Of a DNA stretch of 64,000 bases, positions 48,401 through 60,180 are shown piece by piece; within the stretch, counting starts at the first letter, position 1; each line of letters starts with the position of its first letter. Origin of the DNA: Sisyra terminalis (taxonomy: Eukaryota > Arthropoda > Insecta > Neuroptera > Sisyridae). The notes beneath the pieces were generated by a model. It ran no database searches and had not been told where the DNA came from. It saw nothing but the letters and a program-made list of their open reading frames with translations. The stretch lies in the NCBI GenBank assembly GCA_958496175.1, contig OY292278.1, positions 33,356,001 through 33,420,000 on the forward strand, written 5' to 3'. Made by a program: the position numbers and the translations under genes.

Positions 48401-51149
48401 AAATTACTGCTTGTATTTTCATTATTTGGCCGCATTTTATTAGTTAAATGTCAAAATTTAAGAATTTTTTCTGTGTTTATAATATTTTTCTAAGTTGGAT
48501 TTGATTCAACCCAGTCAAAAATTTCTTTTAAGGAAATAAAAGCAAGTTAAAATAATATTTTAAACTCCCGCTTACTGTTCAATAGAAATGAATCAGCTCA
48601 TTTACACATAAGCTTAGATTATATTTTTACTCTAAAATTGCTGAAATCTGGTGCATGCCAAATTAAAATTAAAAAAAAAATAATCAATACTTTACCGATG
48701 ATAGCCAGCGTATCAATTTAAATTTTGTCCGATCTTCTGGCATGGACAGATATTTCAAATCATTTAGTACCATATAAAAATATTTACTTGCTACATATAA
48801 TGAATTTTTGAACCCTGTGGATTTTTAGGACACATAAAGTTTCCGCTTTGCATTTTCCTTCGTATTCAAGGTAAATTTTTTTACAATTTCTATAGTGACG
48901 TATTAAAGATTTCCTTTGAAGGTATCTTTAATACCAAGAATTTTATTTTCATCATTTTGTCCGCTTATTATATCTTAAATTAATATTGTACTTTGATCAA
49001 TGGTTTAGAATTGTTATTGTAACACTCAACGATGCTAAAATTTCATAGTTTACTAAACTTTTTACTTCACGAAAAAGTGCATGATTAACAGTTTTGAATG
49101 CAATTTCATTTAGGATATCTCGGAGTTTATGAAATACAAACACGATTTCATTTCAATTAGTATTTAAAATCAACTTCCAGATAATAATAGCTTTCAGTTT
49201 TTTTAATGCTTTTATCTTTTATAGAAAATTTAAGTTTATTCGATATGTCTCAATAAATCTCTAGTCATACATTGTTTTATCCTCATTCAAGGGCAATAGA
49301 TTGTCGCGCAACTACTTCCCAATGATTTTCCATCTATCCACTTTTTCGTTATACCTCGATTCATGATCTGTCGAAGAAATAGATTACAGTATTATTTACG
49401 TAGGCAACCAAGTATTTGTCTAGTAGCAACCTGAAAATGTAATTTATGAACCATACGAAAAGATGAAAAGAACACCAGTACCATATGAAAAGAACACAAA
49501 AAATAACGTGGCTATTTGCCATTATATCAGGTTCTTCTGACGTTGGTAATTACATTGGTGAATTGTTCGCCATTTTCGGCTAACCAATATGAAAAATTGT
49601 TTGGCACTGCGTATTCTACTCCAATGAAAATAGTTTGATTTTCTTGTTTTTTTTGCTTATAAATTCAAAAATATGAAGCAAAATTTATGCCTTGAAAATA
49701 AACTAGGCGTGCACTTACGTATTAAAAGCGTGTTAATTCTTGTTAGATAATTTGGTAATTTTTACGTATAAAAATATAATCATTCATTTACAATTCGATC
49801 TATGGTAACCAGAATTTCATGTACCAATCCCTTTTTTGTTGGGAAATGTAGGTATCTACTACAATTTATCATATTAATGAAGATGGTTCCTATATCCCAT
49901 AAAAGTTTTAAAAAAACATCATAAAAATTATTTTATTCTAAGTTGAAGTTGTCTTTTGAATATTAAAAACATATTTGTAAAGCAGTATTGTATGTATTTC
50001 ACTTTCACAATTAAAAAAAAAGTTGTAAAAACTCATTCTATAAAAATTTAGGCCACAACGCTAACGAGTCATGGAAAGTAACATAAAACCGCTCTTATGT
50101 TTGTAAATGCGACCGAGATTTATTATTCGTTGAAAATGTAACAAATCCAATTTTCAAGTTGAAATGATGTTACAATGACGCAAAATTGTAATTTTCGTTT
50201 TACCTACTAAACTAATTTTAATGCCTAATGAAGCTAACCACAATTAATCAATCTAAAGTCTATTTTCAAGGCAAACATGTCTGTAAGTTTCAAAGAAAAT
50301 TTAACAATATTGATTGTATTTTAAGCTTTGACAAATTTGTAATAATAAATTTACAAAAAATTAGTTAATTTGAAAATATTTATCTACATTCACAACGATA
50401 TTTATATTTCTATACGCCAAATTAATTCTTTTAAAAACCTAATATGATACTCAAAGGATTCAATATTTGTGAAACCCATATCAATATTTACTTAACCTAA
50501 GTTTTTTTTTTATATTTATATATAAAGCCATTTTTTCACAATTTTGCTTTTTACTGAAAAAATTCAGTAGCTGAAAAAATATTTTGCTAAAATCATAAAC
50601 GATATGTTACGAATTTTCTTCGAATGACTAAGCTTGTTGGCATTCTCAATACAAAGAGTTTATCCGCTTCGAAAAACCCAAGTTTATATAAAATAATATA
50701 AAATCGAACCGGATTGTATACATTTTATTATTGTTTAATTTATAACAGCTTTTAACAATTAATTAAAATTTTCTTAAAACTTCTAGGATTCCTGAAAATT
50801 ATGAAGTTGGAGAAAAAAATTATTTGTTAGGGAGTTAAAAACTAGAACCACTGAATTTATGATGTTACTGACATATTCCCATGAAAACCACTTAAGAAAT
50901 TGAAATTTGATTTTTCTTAAGAAGCGTTCCGCTAAGCGACCACAATTTATTACTTAATTGGGCTTTAAAATTCATCAGGGAAGACTCGAATAGTTACACT
51001 GTTTCTATGATAAATAATATAGATAATCCCTTGTATTAAAGAAATTGAAGCCTTTCTTAATGTTTTAATGTCTTTAAAATCAATTTTTCCAACTTTTTTT
51101 CAAATCAAATATAAATACTTCAGACGTCAAAGTAAAAATAATCTGTGAA
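45476..51149. other. AT-rich noncoding stretch
   Basis: About 5.7 kb with no recognised gene or mobile element. Points of note are a hairpin TGTCCC/GGGACA at 46413-46432 within a less AT-rich patch (46405-46470), and a GC-richer patch at 46540-46620. Open frames here are short and low-complexity. Confidence 0.5.
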
Positions 51150-51740
51150 TGCTAGCGTCTCCTTATGGATCTGGCCACAAAAACCAAGAAACATTGGGTT
51201 GGGTGCCAGGTCATAAGAGTATACATGGGAACAAAACCTAGACAACAATATACCATTCGTTGGTCAAGAACTAAAGTTTCGAGTTTCAAAATCGATAATA
51301 TAAGAAACCATCAAAAAGTGATTCTTTACTAAGCATAGCTCATTGTGAAGCAACTTTAAGGGACAAATACACAGGAAATTTTTCGAAATCAAATTGATGA
51401 AATACTAAATTTAAGTAGATCTTAAGTCGGATTGGTCATAGACCTCATAACCGGTCATTAGGATCTGAGAAAGAATCTTCCTACAATTTGGGTACTATTG
51501 ACCCTCTGTCTATGTAGCACACTATCTATGGTGTCTAAAAGAGTTGGGGGTCTCCGATCCCAGTATTGAAATAGTTGCACAGCATTTTGTATAGTGCCTT
51601 GGAGGCTGAAAAGTACTGAGCATCTCGGCTAACAATAAATGAATAAATGAACCCAGAGATCACAATAAGGTTTTCCAAACCTTGGGCTGGTGAATCGTGA
51701 GAAAAAAAAAAGTAAACTTGCAACTCTCACGATTGGTTAT
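51150..51740 (+). pseudogene. Decayed LINE: RNase H and C-terminal zinc-knuckle region
   Basis: Plus-strand translation in shifting frames gives WVPGHKSIHGN (the 'W-V-P-G-H-x-G-I-x-G-N' RNase H signature), then about 230 bases later LTGH*DLRKNLPTIW (typical '(L/I)-T-G-H-x-x-L-x-x-H-L...'). Finally NSCTAFCIVPWRLKSTEHLG corresponds to the '...H-(V/I)-L-x-E-C-P-A-L...R...L-G' Cys-rich tail of Jockey/R1-type ORF2. Domain order and spacing are right, but stops and frameshifts kill it. The minus-strand frame 51535-51723 is a shadow. Confidence 0.75.
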
Positions 51741-51840
51741 CAATTTCAGATAACCTAAAAATTGGCTTTAAAAATAATACTGATTTTGAAGAGAAATTAA
51801 AATAAAAATAGAAAAACAATTGTTTATCTATCTAATTTTT

Positions 51841-51966
51841 TACCTACTTCTCAACACTTTATCGTGCTGAATTTTGGCACACCCGTTTACTCTCGATGAC
51901 TACACATGAACTCGTCGTAAAATGTAATAATTACTAAGTGTTTCTGCTTTATTTAAATACTTAACT
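51841..51966 (+). repeat. Interspersed module B, copy 3
   Basis: TACCTACTTCTCAACACTTT, ATCGTGCTGAATTTTGGCAC, CTCGTCGTAAAATGTAATAA, TAAGTGTTTCTGCTTTATTT and AAATACTTAAC match the copy at 35.6 kb in the same order and strand. It is followed within about 20 bases by module A. Confidence 0.75.
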
Positions 51967-51983
51967 CACAAAAAAACTCTAGT

Positions 51984-52145
51984 ACTCATGCTTTGATGTA
52001 CAACGAAAAGCTTACGATTTTCGTTAATTGGTTAATATCGCCTTAATATCGATACTAAGATTTGCAATCGGTACTAAAATTTAGTTCATACACATATTTC
52101 TTACCTTTTTAATACATTTTATCAATAAAAGCTAGTTGTTTAAAT
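51984..52145 (+). repeat. Inverted-repeat module A, copy 3 (one arm)
   Basis: CTCATGCTTTGATGTACAAC, AATATCGCCTTAATATC, AATCGGTACTAAAATTTAGT, then AATACATTTTATCAATAAAA follow the right arm of the 27.2 kb copy. The left arm is missing. It lies directly between module B and the 52.2 kb TIR element. Confidence 0.65.
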
Positions 52146-52194
52146 TCTATTTTTAAATAATTCTTTTAAATATACCTAAGCTTGTTGAATTCTA

Positions 52195-52747
52195 GTGTTC
52201 GACCGAAACTAGTTTTTCCGGTCAAAATTAAAACCGAATTTCGGCTTCAGTCTCAGTTTCAGCCGAAACCGAATCTTTCATATAAGATCATGTTTTCGCA
52301 GAAAGAAATCATATTTAGCCTTTACTTTTCAGTCCTTTAGGTATTTATTATTCATTAAGTCTCTTATATTAGAGCTTATCATTAGCATAAAATATTGTTA
52401 TTAAATAAATTATTTGTCCTAAATTAAGGGTTGATTTGAAAAAAATAATCCTAATAGAAATTACTTTTTAATATTAAACACGAATAACATAAAATAAAGA
52501 AAAATTAACAAAACAAAATTACTTTTTACTTTATTTGTTAAGGTACACAAAACAGAAAGACCTCTTTGTTATATTTTAAAATAACTAATAATTATCACTA
52601 ATAATTATTCTTTATTATTGAAGAATCTAATGTTATAAGTGAGAAATAATGATTTTCCAACATTTTCATTTTATGAACTCAATATAAGTTTCGGTCGTAG
52701 TTTCGGCTTGCCGACAGCCGAAACCGAAATTTCGGTCGGATATTATT
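52195..52747. mobile_element. hAT-like TIR element, 553 bp, 8 bp target duplication
   Basis: A perfect octamer GAATTCTA flanks the unit (52187-52194 and 52748-52755). The left end reads GTGTTCGACCGAAACTAG and the right end, inverted, has ATCCGACCGAAATTTCGG. The CGACCGAAA core is shared, and CCGAAA/TTTCGG words recur within about 70 bases of each end. An 8 bp duplication and such TTTCGGT-rich ends point to hAT. The interior is AT-rich with no transposase. Confidence 0.75.
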
Positions 52748-52755
52748 GAATTCTA

Positions 52756-53869
52756 ATTGTATAAATCTTAACAATTGGACTTAAGGAATGGGAATGTTGG
52801 TGAAAAATGGTTAAAGAGTTTTAAAATAATGTCAAAAAATAAAATTTTGTAAAAGTTCTTCTGTCTTTGTAAAGTTATAAACTTTTCAGACAATCCTCGC
52901 GGACCAATAAAGGAGAATTAAAAATATTATATTTTTACATCTTTAAACTTTTCTGTTTGTAGAAAAAAATTGCCCTACTTTTTTTTTTTTTATATTTGTC
53001 GAGACATAGATAGTAATATGCTTTAATTTTTTAATATTGAAATCGTATTTTTTGGGGCATACATTGTATACCTAATATTTACATTTGCCAAATTAAATTT
53101 GTTTTTATGCCTATTTTATATCGGTTATTTGAATTTAGTCAAATGATGTTGGGACTTGCAAATTTAGCAGGTTAAACTCGCAAATATCCTATGTCTAGCT
53201 TTGCAAATATTAGTTGTTGGCAAACAAAATCGTATTTTCACACGAATAATTATCGTAAATGTTAAAACAATTGTACCAGCAAAAGACGATTACCTACTCA
53301 TAAATAATATAGGGAAAAAATGAAAATTGATTGTCCTGAATAATGAAAAATAAATACAAATAAAACTTTGTGTCACATGAGTGTGTGTTTTGCTTTGGTT
53401 TCGATCAGACTGTACAAACATGACATTATTGTATTGTAAATATTTTCTTTTTCCCATTCACTTTGCGGTCGTAAATGTAGCGTTTTCATTTTTGTCATAA
53501 ATGATTAATGTTTCAGTGTTTGAAAGAAACGTAACCGTTTTCCACAACGGAATGTTGGCCTGGTCTAATTTTGTTAAATGAAAAAAAAAATATTCAAAAA
53601 AGCAAATATTTGTAAAGACGTTTTAGGATGTGGACACATTGAAGCTGACAACGCTCTATTTATTTTCTATGAGATCTACAAGAAAAATTAAACAGCCGAG
53701 AAAAATTGAGAATTATTCCGGTTTTAAGAATGATTTATTTTAAGTGGGGTTGGAATAATTTTCGGTGGAAATTTTATTTATATTATAATTGGAAAAAACG
53801 GTGGAAAGTTTTTGAAGTGGAAGCTCATAACTTTATAGCACATGTTTGAAGTTTTACAGGGTACCGATT
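52756..53869. other. AT-rich noncoding stretch
   Basis: No gene or defined repeat recognised. Confidence 0.5.
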
Positions 53870-54530
53870 GTAGGCGACATAATGAAATAAAAAGCGTTCG
53901 ACGCGGATTATTTGTTGGCAATAAATAAGGGGTTCACGCGTACATATTTATTGCCAACACTTGTTTTTGCAAGACATTCGAGGTAAGTAAAATTTTGAAA
54001 AGAATCAGAAGTTTTGCGGTCAGTGAAGTGGACATTGAAAACAGAAAAGGGTGGAGTTCGTTGCACATATTTCAGAGGTAGTTTTGTTACACTTTTTCCT
54101 TCGGGGCGTCGCACCTATTGTCTAACTATATTTATTACAACTAATGCTATCATCTGCAGGATTTTGTAAGCCACTTTCCTGAAATATGTGTTTACAACCA
54201 ATGCCGGGATAAATAAAAATACGATCCATTACAAATGTTATTTCGAATTTTTCGCTGTCCAACGCGGATATTACTTTATGGGCAAATTTTTTTCTGATGC
54301 GGAATTTGTGTTTCTTCCATTCTACAATTCCGGATATATCCATCTTTTCTATCTACACAAATAAACAATTCCAACTTTCGTAAGCACCGAAACAAACAAC
54401 ACAATAAAAAAACATACTCCACCATCCCCAAATCACCACCCTCGACATCCTCATTTCTAATTAACTCCCTTTTTTCTTTCAAATTTTGATCGATTGACAT
54501 ATCCCAATTTAACATAAAGAAAAACAACAA
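53870..54530. other. CpG-rich, lower-AT island with three staggered minus-strand frames
   Basis: This 660-base island has clearly more CG dinucleotides than its surroundings (GTTCGACGCGGATT, TTCACGCGTAC, CGGGGCGTCGCAC). On the minus strand, open frames of 84, 73 and 68 codons (54276-54530, 54122-54343, 53908-54114) cover nearly all of it in three different phases. On the plus strand a consensus donor ATTCGAG|GTAAGTA lies at 53982. It could be a gene broken by two frameshifts, a promoter with a noncoding first exon, or an old insertion. None of the translations matches a family I know. Confidence 0.35.
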
Positions 54531-56536
54531 GAAGTATGAGCTAAATTATTTAATAATGTGATTAGAAAAGTTTGTAACTTTTCTGTTTTTCCGGTCTTCA
54601 TTTTTTTTAAGAGAAGACAGCTACCTTTTTATTAAAAAATAATTCTTTCAAACTTTTGTATGGAAGTTTTCTTATTTCGTTTATTTTTTTCGAGATGCCA
54701 AAAATAAAGGTTGACAGCTTATGATATATAAGCTACCACGAGGGAGAATGCAGTTTAATTTTCCCGTTTAATTTAAGGGCGTCAATACAATAGCATAAAA
54801 CAAACACAAAATTGAAAAATGAATATTTTTTTCGTATTTTTAAATAAGTCATATTTCAAGTTACGTTAAAGAATTTCTTCTTTCCTAGCTTAAGCTTTTT
54901 TCTTTGTACGTTATGGTCGATTTAATTTTTATTTGATCTAAACTTAGTTCAAAAAATACCAAATTTAAAATGTCATTTAACTAAATAAGAAAGTGATTTA
55001 TATTTTATGCAGTGTTCCATGAAGCAAATATTTTCTTTTTACTAATTTAAAACTTATGTTTATCATAAATTTAAGGAAAAGTTGTAAAGGTAATTCCTGA
55101 TTAAAATCGACAAGAGCTCGACAAATATCAAGGCCGAAAACACGAGATAACAAAATATAAGTGAGTTTATAAAAGATTGTTTTTAAGACGAGTGAGTTGT
55201 TCGGTGGGTAGGTATATAAACATAATGGGAAAATAAAATGGAAATATCTGTAATATTTAATGGTTTTCTATGAGCGTTATGTTTGTCGGAGTGCTGGAAG
55301 TAATCAACATCCTGAACGCATTATCAGAATCAAGATGGAATCTCTTGGGGTTACTTCATCTTCCTGAAGATGGACACAGCGATGGGAAACTTCCTGTTTT
55401 ATATTTGCTTTCGCGTCTAATAACAAAACGAATTGAAATGTTGATAATGCTAATTCAACAATTTATTATATTTTTAACAGACATTTTATTTTTGATAAAA
55501 ATTATCCGTGTACAAAATGAAAATTGAGACAAAATAAAAAGTGTATGTTTTTTTATATACCAAGAAAACAACAATTGGATTAAAATAGATAAAACTTAAT
55601 ACTGTAACCTATACTATGTTGTTTTTAGTTTTGACTTATGCGGGCCATTCCTATAAGATCAAACAGAAAACCAACGATTTTACTTTCAACCGCAAATCAA
55701 ATTTCCAACCGCAATGTTTCTGTAAAAACATAGTGCTTCTCCACTCCCACTACTTTTGTTTACCAGTGGTTTTTCGTAAAATAATTATTCCTTTTAATCT
55801 TCCATTCTCTTATGCTGTTTATTTTTTTTTCTTATCTCTTTCTACAGAGTGTGAATATGGCCGACAGAGTGCAATCATAAAATAATGGTAGTAATAAAAC
55901 AAATTTTTTGTTATATTTTTGGATTGAAGAACACACTTTTATTTTCACTTTTTTTTTCAAAACTGAGGTTTTTTTATTATTTTTTCTATAAAATGTTTCA
56001 TTTTTTCTAAATCGTTTTAGACGTTGCTTTTGTGGTAACTATCACCAATGGCTTTATAATTGCTAGTCTTTTGCGACGATAAGGCTATTATAATGATGGT
56101 TAGTGAACCGAGCATTAGAAGATGTATTCGAAAAGAAAATTGTTAAGTTTTACACATAATAAGTTGGATGAAGAAAAAAGAAGAGATGAAAGAGGATGAA
56201 AACAATCTAGGTCGACAGAAAGGCTAAGAAAAGGAACCATTCAAGTAACTAAAGTGATCCAACGCTGCCCATAAAATTTAATAAATGAACAAATTGTTTA
56301 AAAATCAAGGTCTAAAATATATAAGTATAGAAAATTTTTAACTAACTTTTGAGACTGAATATGCCTTGTTTTTAAATTAATAAATCTAAGTATTATTGAT
56401 TTGATGCTTATAAGTTACGAATGTTGAAATTTTTAATATGATTAAAACATTAAATTAAACTGTTTTAGTCAATTATAACTAAAAAATAAAAATTGAATTA
56501 ATATTTCAGCATTAAATAAAATAGTGAAAATGTGAC
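54531..56536. other. AT-rich stretch with one unassigned frame
   Basis: A plus-strand frame at 55270-55527 (MSVMFVGVLEVINILNALSE then SRWNLLGLLHLPEDGHSDGK) is less AT-rich over its first 50 codons, but the antisense strand is also open there (VSHRCVHLQEDEVTPRDS), and I recognise neither. The remainder shows nothing I can name. Confidence 0.3.
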
Positions 56537-56567
56537 AACGCTGTCGAAATTATAGATTGACAGCGTT
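56537..56567. other. Short perfect hairpin
   Basis: AACGCTGTC and GACAGCGTT are exact inverted repeats around a 13-base loop. The outer bases also partly pair (GTGAC/GGTAAC). A related word, CGACAGTGTCG, occurs at 56774. It may be a remnant of an inverted-repeat element. Confidence 0.35.
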
Positions 56568-57283
56568 GGTAACTTTAGTATGTCTCTCTCACATGTGAGT
56601 TAGCATGCGTAACATGCTTAATATTTTGAAAATAAATTATTTGACATATTACATCCTTTTCCGCTTTATACTGTATTTTCATAAGTGTGACAAAGATAAA
56701 TATGCGTTTTTTTTATTTAACCAAATGTACTAACACGGCTTGTTTTATATACAAGTTGATGCGTCTCAACTGACGACAGTGTCGCTACTCTTTCCTATAT
56801 ACTTATTAATTTATCTAGTAAAAACTACATTTTACAATTAGTTTCGTAAAAACCGTATAGAGAATTGAAATAAACTTATGCGAAAGTAGTTTCCTATAGT
56901 TTAAACTACGTATTTTGAAAGTTAACGATTTTTTTTTGCTTATAAAAATAAATTTAATTTGTTCATCGAATCTCCATAACATTACAAGTAAAATAATAGT
57001 ATGTTTAAATTGCAATAACTTTTAAACAACTTAGTGAATCGCTTCAAAATTTTTACTGATATTTTAGCTTTAAATAAGAAACATTCTTCTAAATTTTTAG
57101 TTGTCGGGTAAATTTTTAATATACTTTCATAACATCCTTAATACAATCAATTTAGTTATTTTCTTTTTATTTTTTTTAAATATGACCTATTTACCCAGTA
57201 AAGATAGATGATTTTAAGGATATTACAAATATAAATTTGTTGTTACGAGGAATAATAAAATCAAAATAAGTACCTACCTTTTC
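56568..57283. other. AT-rich noncoding stretch
   Basis: No gene. At 57000-57060 the words CAACTTAGTGAATCGCTT and CAAAATTTTTACTGATATTT resemble 60461-60495 (CAACTAAAGCAAATCGCTTA), suggesting an old shared repeat. Confidence 0.35.
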
Positions 57284-57613
57284 ATGTTATTGCTTGTTTT
57301 ATTTTGTCAAAAAGAAAACTACATTTATGACAAAAAGCTGAAAATCTTTTTAACGGCCAACATATCCAATTTTCTTTCAAATTTTATTGTCACACTAACG
57401 GTGAGAACACTTGGCGACAAACCCGCAACCGGATTGCATAGAATTTTCTTGCCTGCAGGAAAAGTAACGAAGGAGTTGAGTGCCATTCGGGATATGTGCA
57501 GTGCCCGCAATAGTTATAACGACTGTCAAGCACTTCATCAAAGAATTAATTATTTCAACCATAAAGCTAAGAGTTCTTGTCAACGAATGAACAGAACGTC
57601 GCCGTTAATTTAG
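57284..57613 (+). CDS. Unassigned 109-codon frame, coding-like C-terminal part
   Basis: The second two-thirds (57395-57613) is markedly less AT-rich than the flanks and reads LGDKPATGLHRIFLPAGKVT, then KELSAIRDMCSARNSYNDCQ and ALHQRINYFNHKAKSSCQRM, stop at 57611. It contains three cysteines and no low-complexity runs. An acceptor-like TTTTCTTGCCTGCAG ends at 57458 and would give an exon starting GKVTKELSA. The first 37 codons are AT-rich and may be intronic. Two shorter minus-strand frames (57325-57583) overlap. No family recognised. Confidence 0.28.
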   Translation: MLLLVLFCQKENYIYDKKLKIFLTANISNFLSNFIVTLTVRTLGDKPATGLHRIFLPAGKVTKELSAIRDMCSARNSYNDCQALHQRINYFNHKAKSSCQRMNRTSPLI

Positions 57614-59142
57614 TCAATATTTCAAGCAAACGTTACAAAATCTTATACTTACAGCTCAGACTCTGTTTGATTTTTATTAATTTTAAAGATTTTGTACGGC
57701 AAGTTCTTGCACGACGTCATATCAAATTTAATTAAAGTTATGTATGGACGTGGATAATTTAAATTTATATTTTTGAAGAAAAGCGGTAAAGCACACAATG
57801 CTCCCTCTATTGACAAAAGATTCCAAGTGAAATATTTAAATTTTACAGTTAAATAATAATTTCATTTTCATCATTCACAAACATTCGTTTATAACTTGAA
57901 CGAGTTAATAGTTGCTTTCTACTTTCCGATTATACTGTTTGAGTAAATGCAATTTCAAAAGCTCGAAAAAATTATTAATTGAAATCCGGGAAATTTCCTC
58001 ATATTTCCGTTTATTTTCTAAAATAAAGTTCAGCGAACTTTGCTCGCATAAGTATAACAAAATTTTATTAAACGACGCCATATTACATTATATTTTTTAA
58101 AAATTTGATATGATATTTAAGCTCTGATATACCTACTAAGAATTCTTCTCGTTCTTTCAATTCGCATTAATAAAATGTCCGTGGATTTTGGAAATGTTAT
58201 CCTGAAGGAATAATAAACTAACTAAATAAAACATTTTGATGCTCAACGTTTACGTTATGGCGACTGGAAAATATTCTCGGGTTAAAAGACGCCTTCGAGC
58301 TAATAGTGAAACGTTGTTTCTTTACACAATGAGAATGTAATCCTTTAACAAATTCCAATAAAATTCTTTCGTATTTTTTTTTCTAAAGATGAACAAGAAA
58401 AGTAATTATCTTTAGTGCTAATAAAATTTTCCTTGCTATTTTAATTTAGTCGTTATGAAAATTAAAAATACGTATTTGCGAGTGAAGTCAAATTAATTGA
58501 ACCCAGTGTGCACTGTCGATATATCTAATTGCAAATTAGTGAAGCATCTAATTAAATCATTCCTCGTTAGATATTAATTTATCTGTGAATCATAAATTAT
58601 TTGTTTTTCGAAATCGACTGGCAAAATTAGAGATATTGTTATTTATTGCACATTATTTTCAGTTGTAAACAATTGAAAGTTTAGGGGCAGTGGTTTTATT
58701 TGATTTAAATAAAGCAGAGATATAAATGTTCTCTAACTTTTAGTATTTAATGAACAATTTATAATGGCAACTTATAATAGTTAATTTTCATGAAATTTAA
58801 TTGCAAATACGTGATATTTTAAATTTGAATTTTCAAACGCTTTTATTTAATTTGGGAAACTTTAATTTATTGTGTATTGTATCATTGAATTATTTCTTTC
58901 TAATTGGTAGATATTTAAAGTTGATTAAAAGAAAATTATAAGTAATGAGAAAAAAATCAGAAGGATCTATCAGAAGGATCTGATAGTAAATACTTAAATT
59001 TAATTTCAGATAATTTTTGATTCCAATTATATTTATTTGTTTCTTAAATAATAAAACAATCCAAACTTGGTTTCAAAATAAATGATTTATTGGAAAAATC
59101 GGCTGAAAAAAATTATTCGTTTTATTTGGAAAATAATTTTGG
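57614..59142. other. AT-rich noncoding stretch
   Basis: No gene. A 13-base tandem duplication (ATCAGAAGGATCT twice) lies at about 58957-58981. Confidence 0.5.
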
Positions 59143-59212
59143 GCCAGAGGGTCTCCATTCCTTTGTTGCCCCGAGGCCTCCAGACCTCTAAATTCGACCG
59201 TGTATACCTATG
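59143..59212. repeat. GC-rich repeat fragment, possible transposon end
   Basis: GGGCCAGAGGGTCTCCATTC followed by GTTGCCCCGAGGCCTCCAGA and TCTAAATTCGACCGTG is an abrupt GC-rich patch. It resembles arthropod transposon ends of the type '...GGGCCTCC...TTAAATCCGGCCCTG'. A related word, GTTGGATTTACCATAAGGC, occurs inverted at 63690-63710. No opposite terminus is defined. Confidence 0.3.
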
Positions 59213-59514
59213 TAAATATAAATTATATGTGACTAAATAAAAAATTATTTTTAAATTTGGTATGAATATTATCTTAACTAAACTCTAATTTAAAACTCTA
59301 ATTAAACTCGAATCGTTCTGAAATATTACATTCGTCTCATTATTAAAGTTCTCAATTTCTATGATTACACTTCAAAAAAAAATATTAATTGGCCCCTTCA
59401 AGGAGGAAACGTAAGCGTTCAATCGATTTTGGCATCAACAAAAGCTTCAAAAGTACCATACTCTCGAGAATCTATATAACACCATTTCTTCATTTGTGTG
59501 TAACCACTTCTACT

Positions 59515-60180
59515 AAATCGAAATGAATTAGATGAAAAACCTATTCACTCTGGGGTACCTCAGGGTTCGGTACTGGGTTCAATCCTTTTCAACCTCTACG
59601 TTGCGGATTTTCCAACAATAAACCACTACATAACTACAATGTAAGCGGAAGACATTGCCATGATCAACAAGGACAATGATCTTCAAAGGGTCGTTTAGAA
59701 ATTCCAGCAGTCCATCAACCACCTCTTTGCCTGGTTCAACAGTTGGAAAATTCTTATAAATGTATTTAAAATTGTTCCCAAAATCTTTTTTCTAAGATAC
59801 TCTCCGACCAACTGGAACCTATCGTTCTATATCATGTGGTAATTTCGTGGAATGAAAAAAAGACGCCGGTTAAATATTTAGGCATACTTTTCAGCTCAAA
59901 ATTATACTACGCTCGCCTCATCCAACTGTACTCACTAAGTCTCAGAAGGTCTCATCTAAGTATGGATTATTTTAAGATGATATACAAATCAGTCATTTGG
60001 CAACTTCTCAAATGCTTCCAAAACAGAATCTTGGGAATCATCACTAAAGTTCCATGATATGTAAGAAACAACCAAATTCATCACCAAATGAAAATCCCAT
60101 AAATAAAAAAACTTCTGGTAGAACTTATAAGGAATGAGCTAATCTTGAATGCCTTAGAGCTGTAGAACTAGGCTTGGGGG
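59515..60180 (+). pseudogene. Jockey-like LINE relic: reverse transcriptase palm to C-terminus
   Basis: Plus-strand reading HSGVPQGSVLGSILFNLYVA (59546-59605) matches reverse-transcriptase motif 4 (G-V-P-Q-G-S-V-L-G-P-x-L-F-N). Then *AEDIAM (about 59642-59662) replaces the (F/Y)-A-D-D catalytic box, with a stop before it and Glu for the first Asp. VKYLGILFSSKL (about 59866-59901) is the 'V-K-Y-L-G-I-x-L-D' motif, and IYKSVIWQLLKC...NRILGIITKVP*YVRNNQIH fits the Jockey-clade C-terminal region. A continuous 73-codon frame survives at 59836-60057. The copy is 5' truncated and catalytically dead. Confidence 0.85.
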
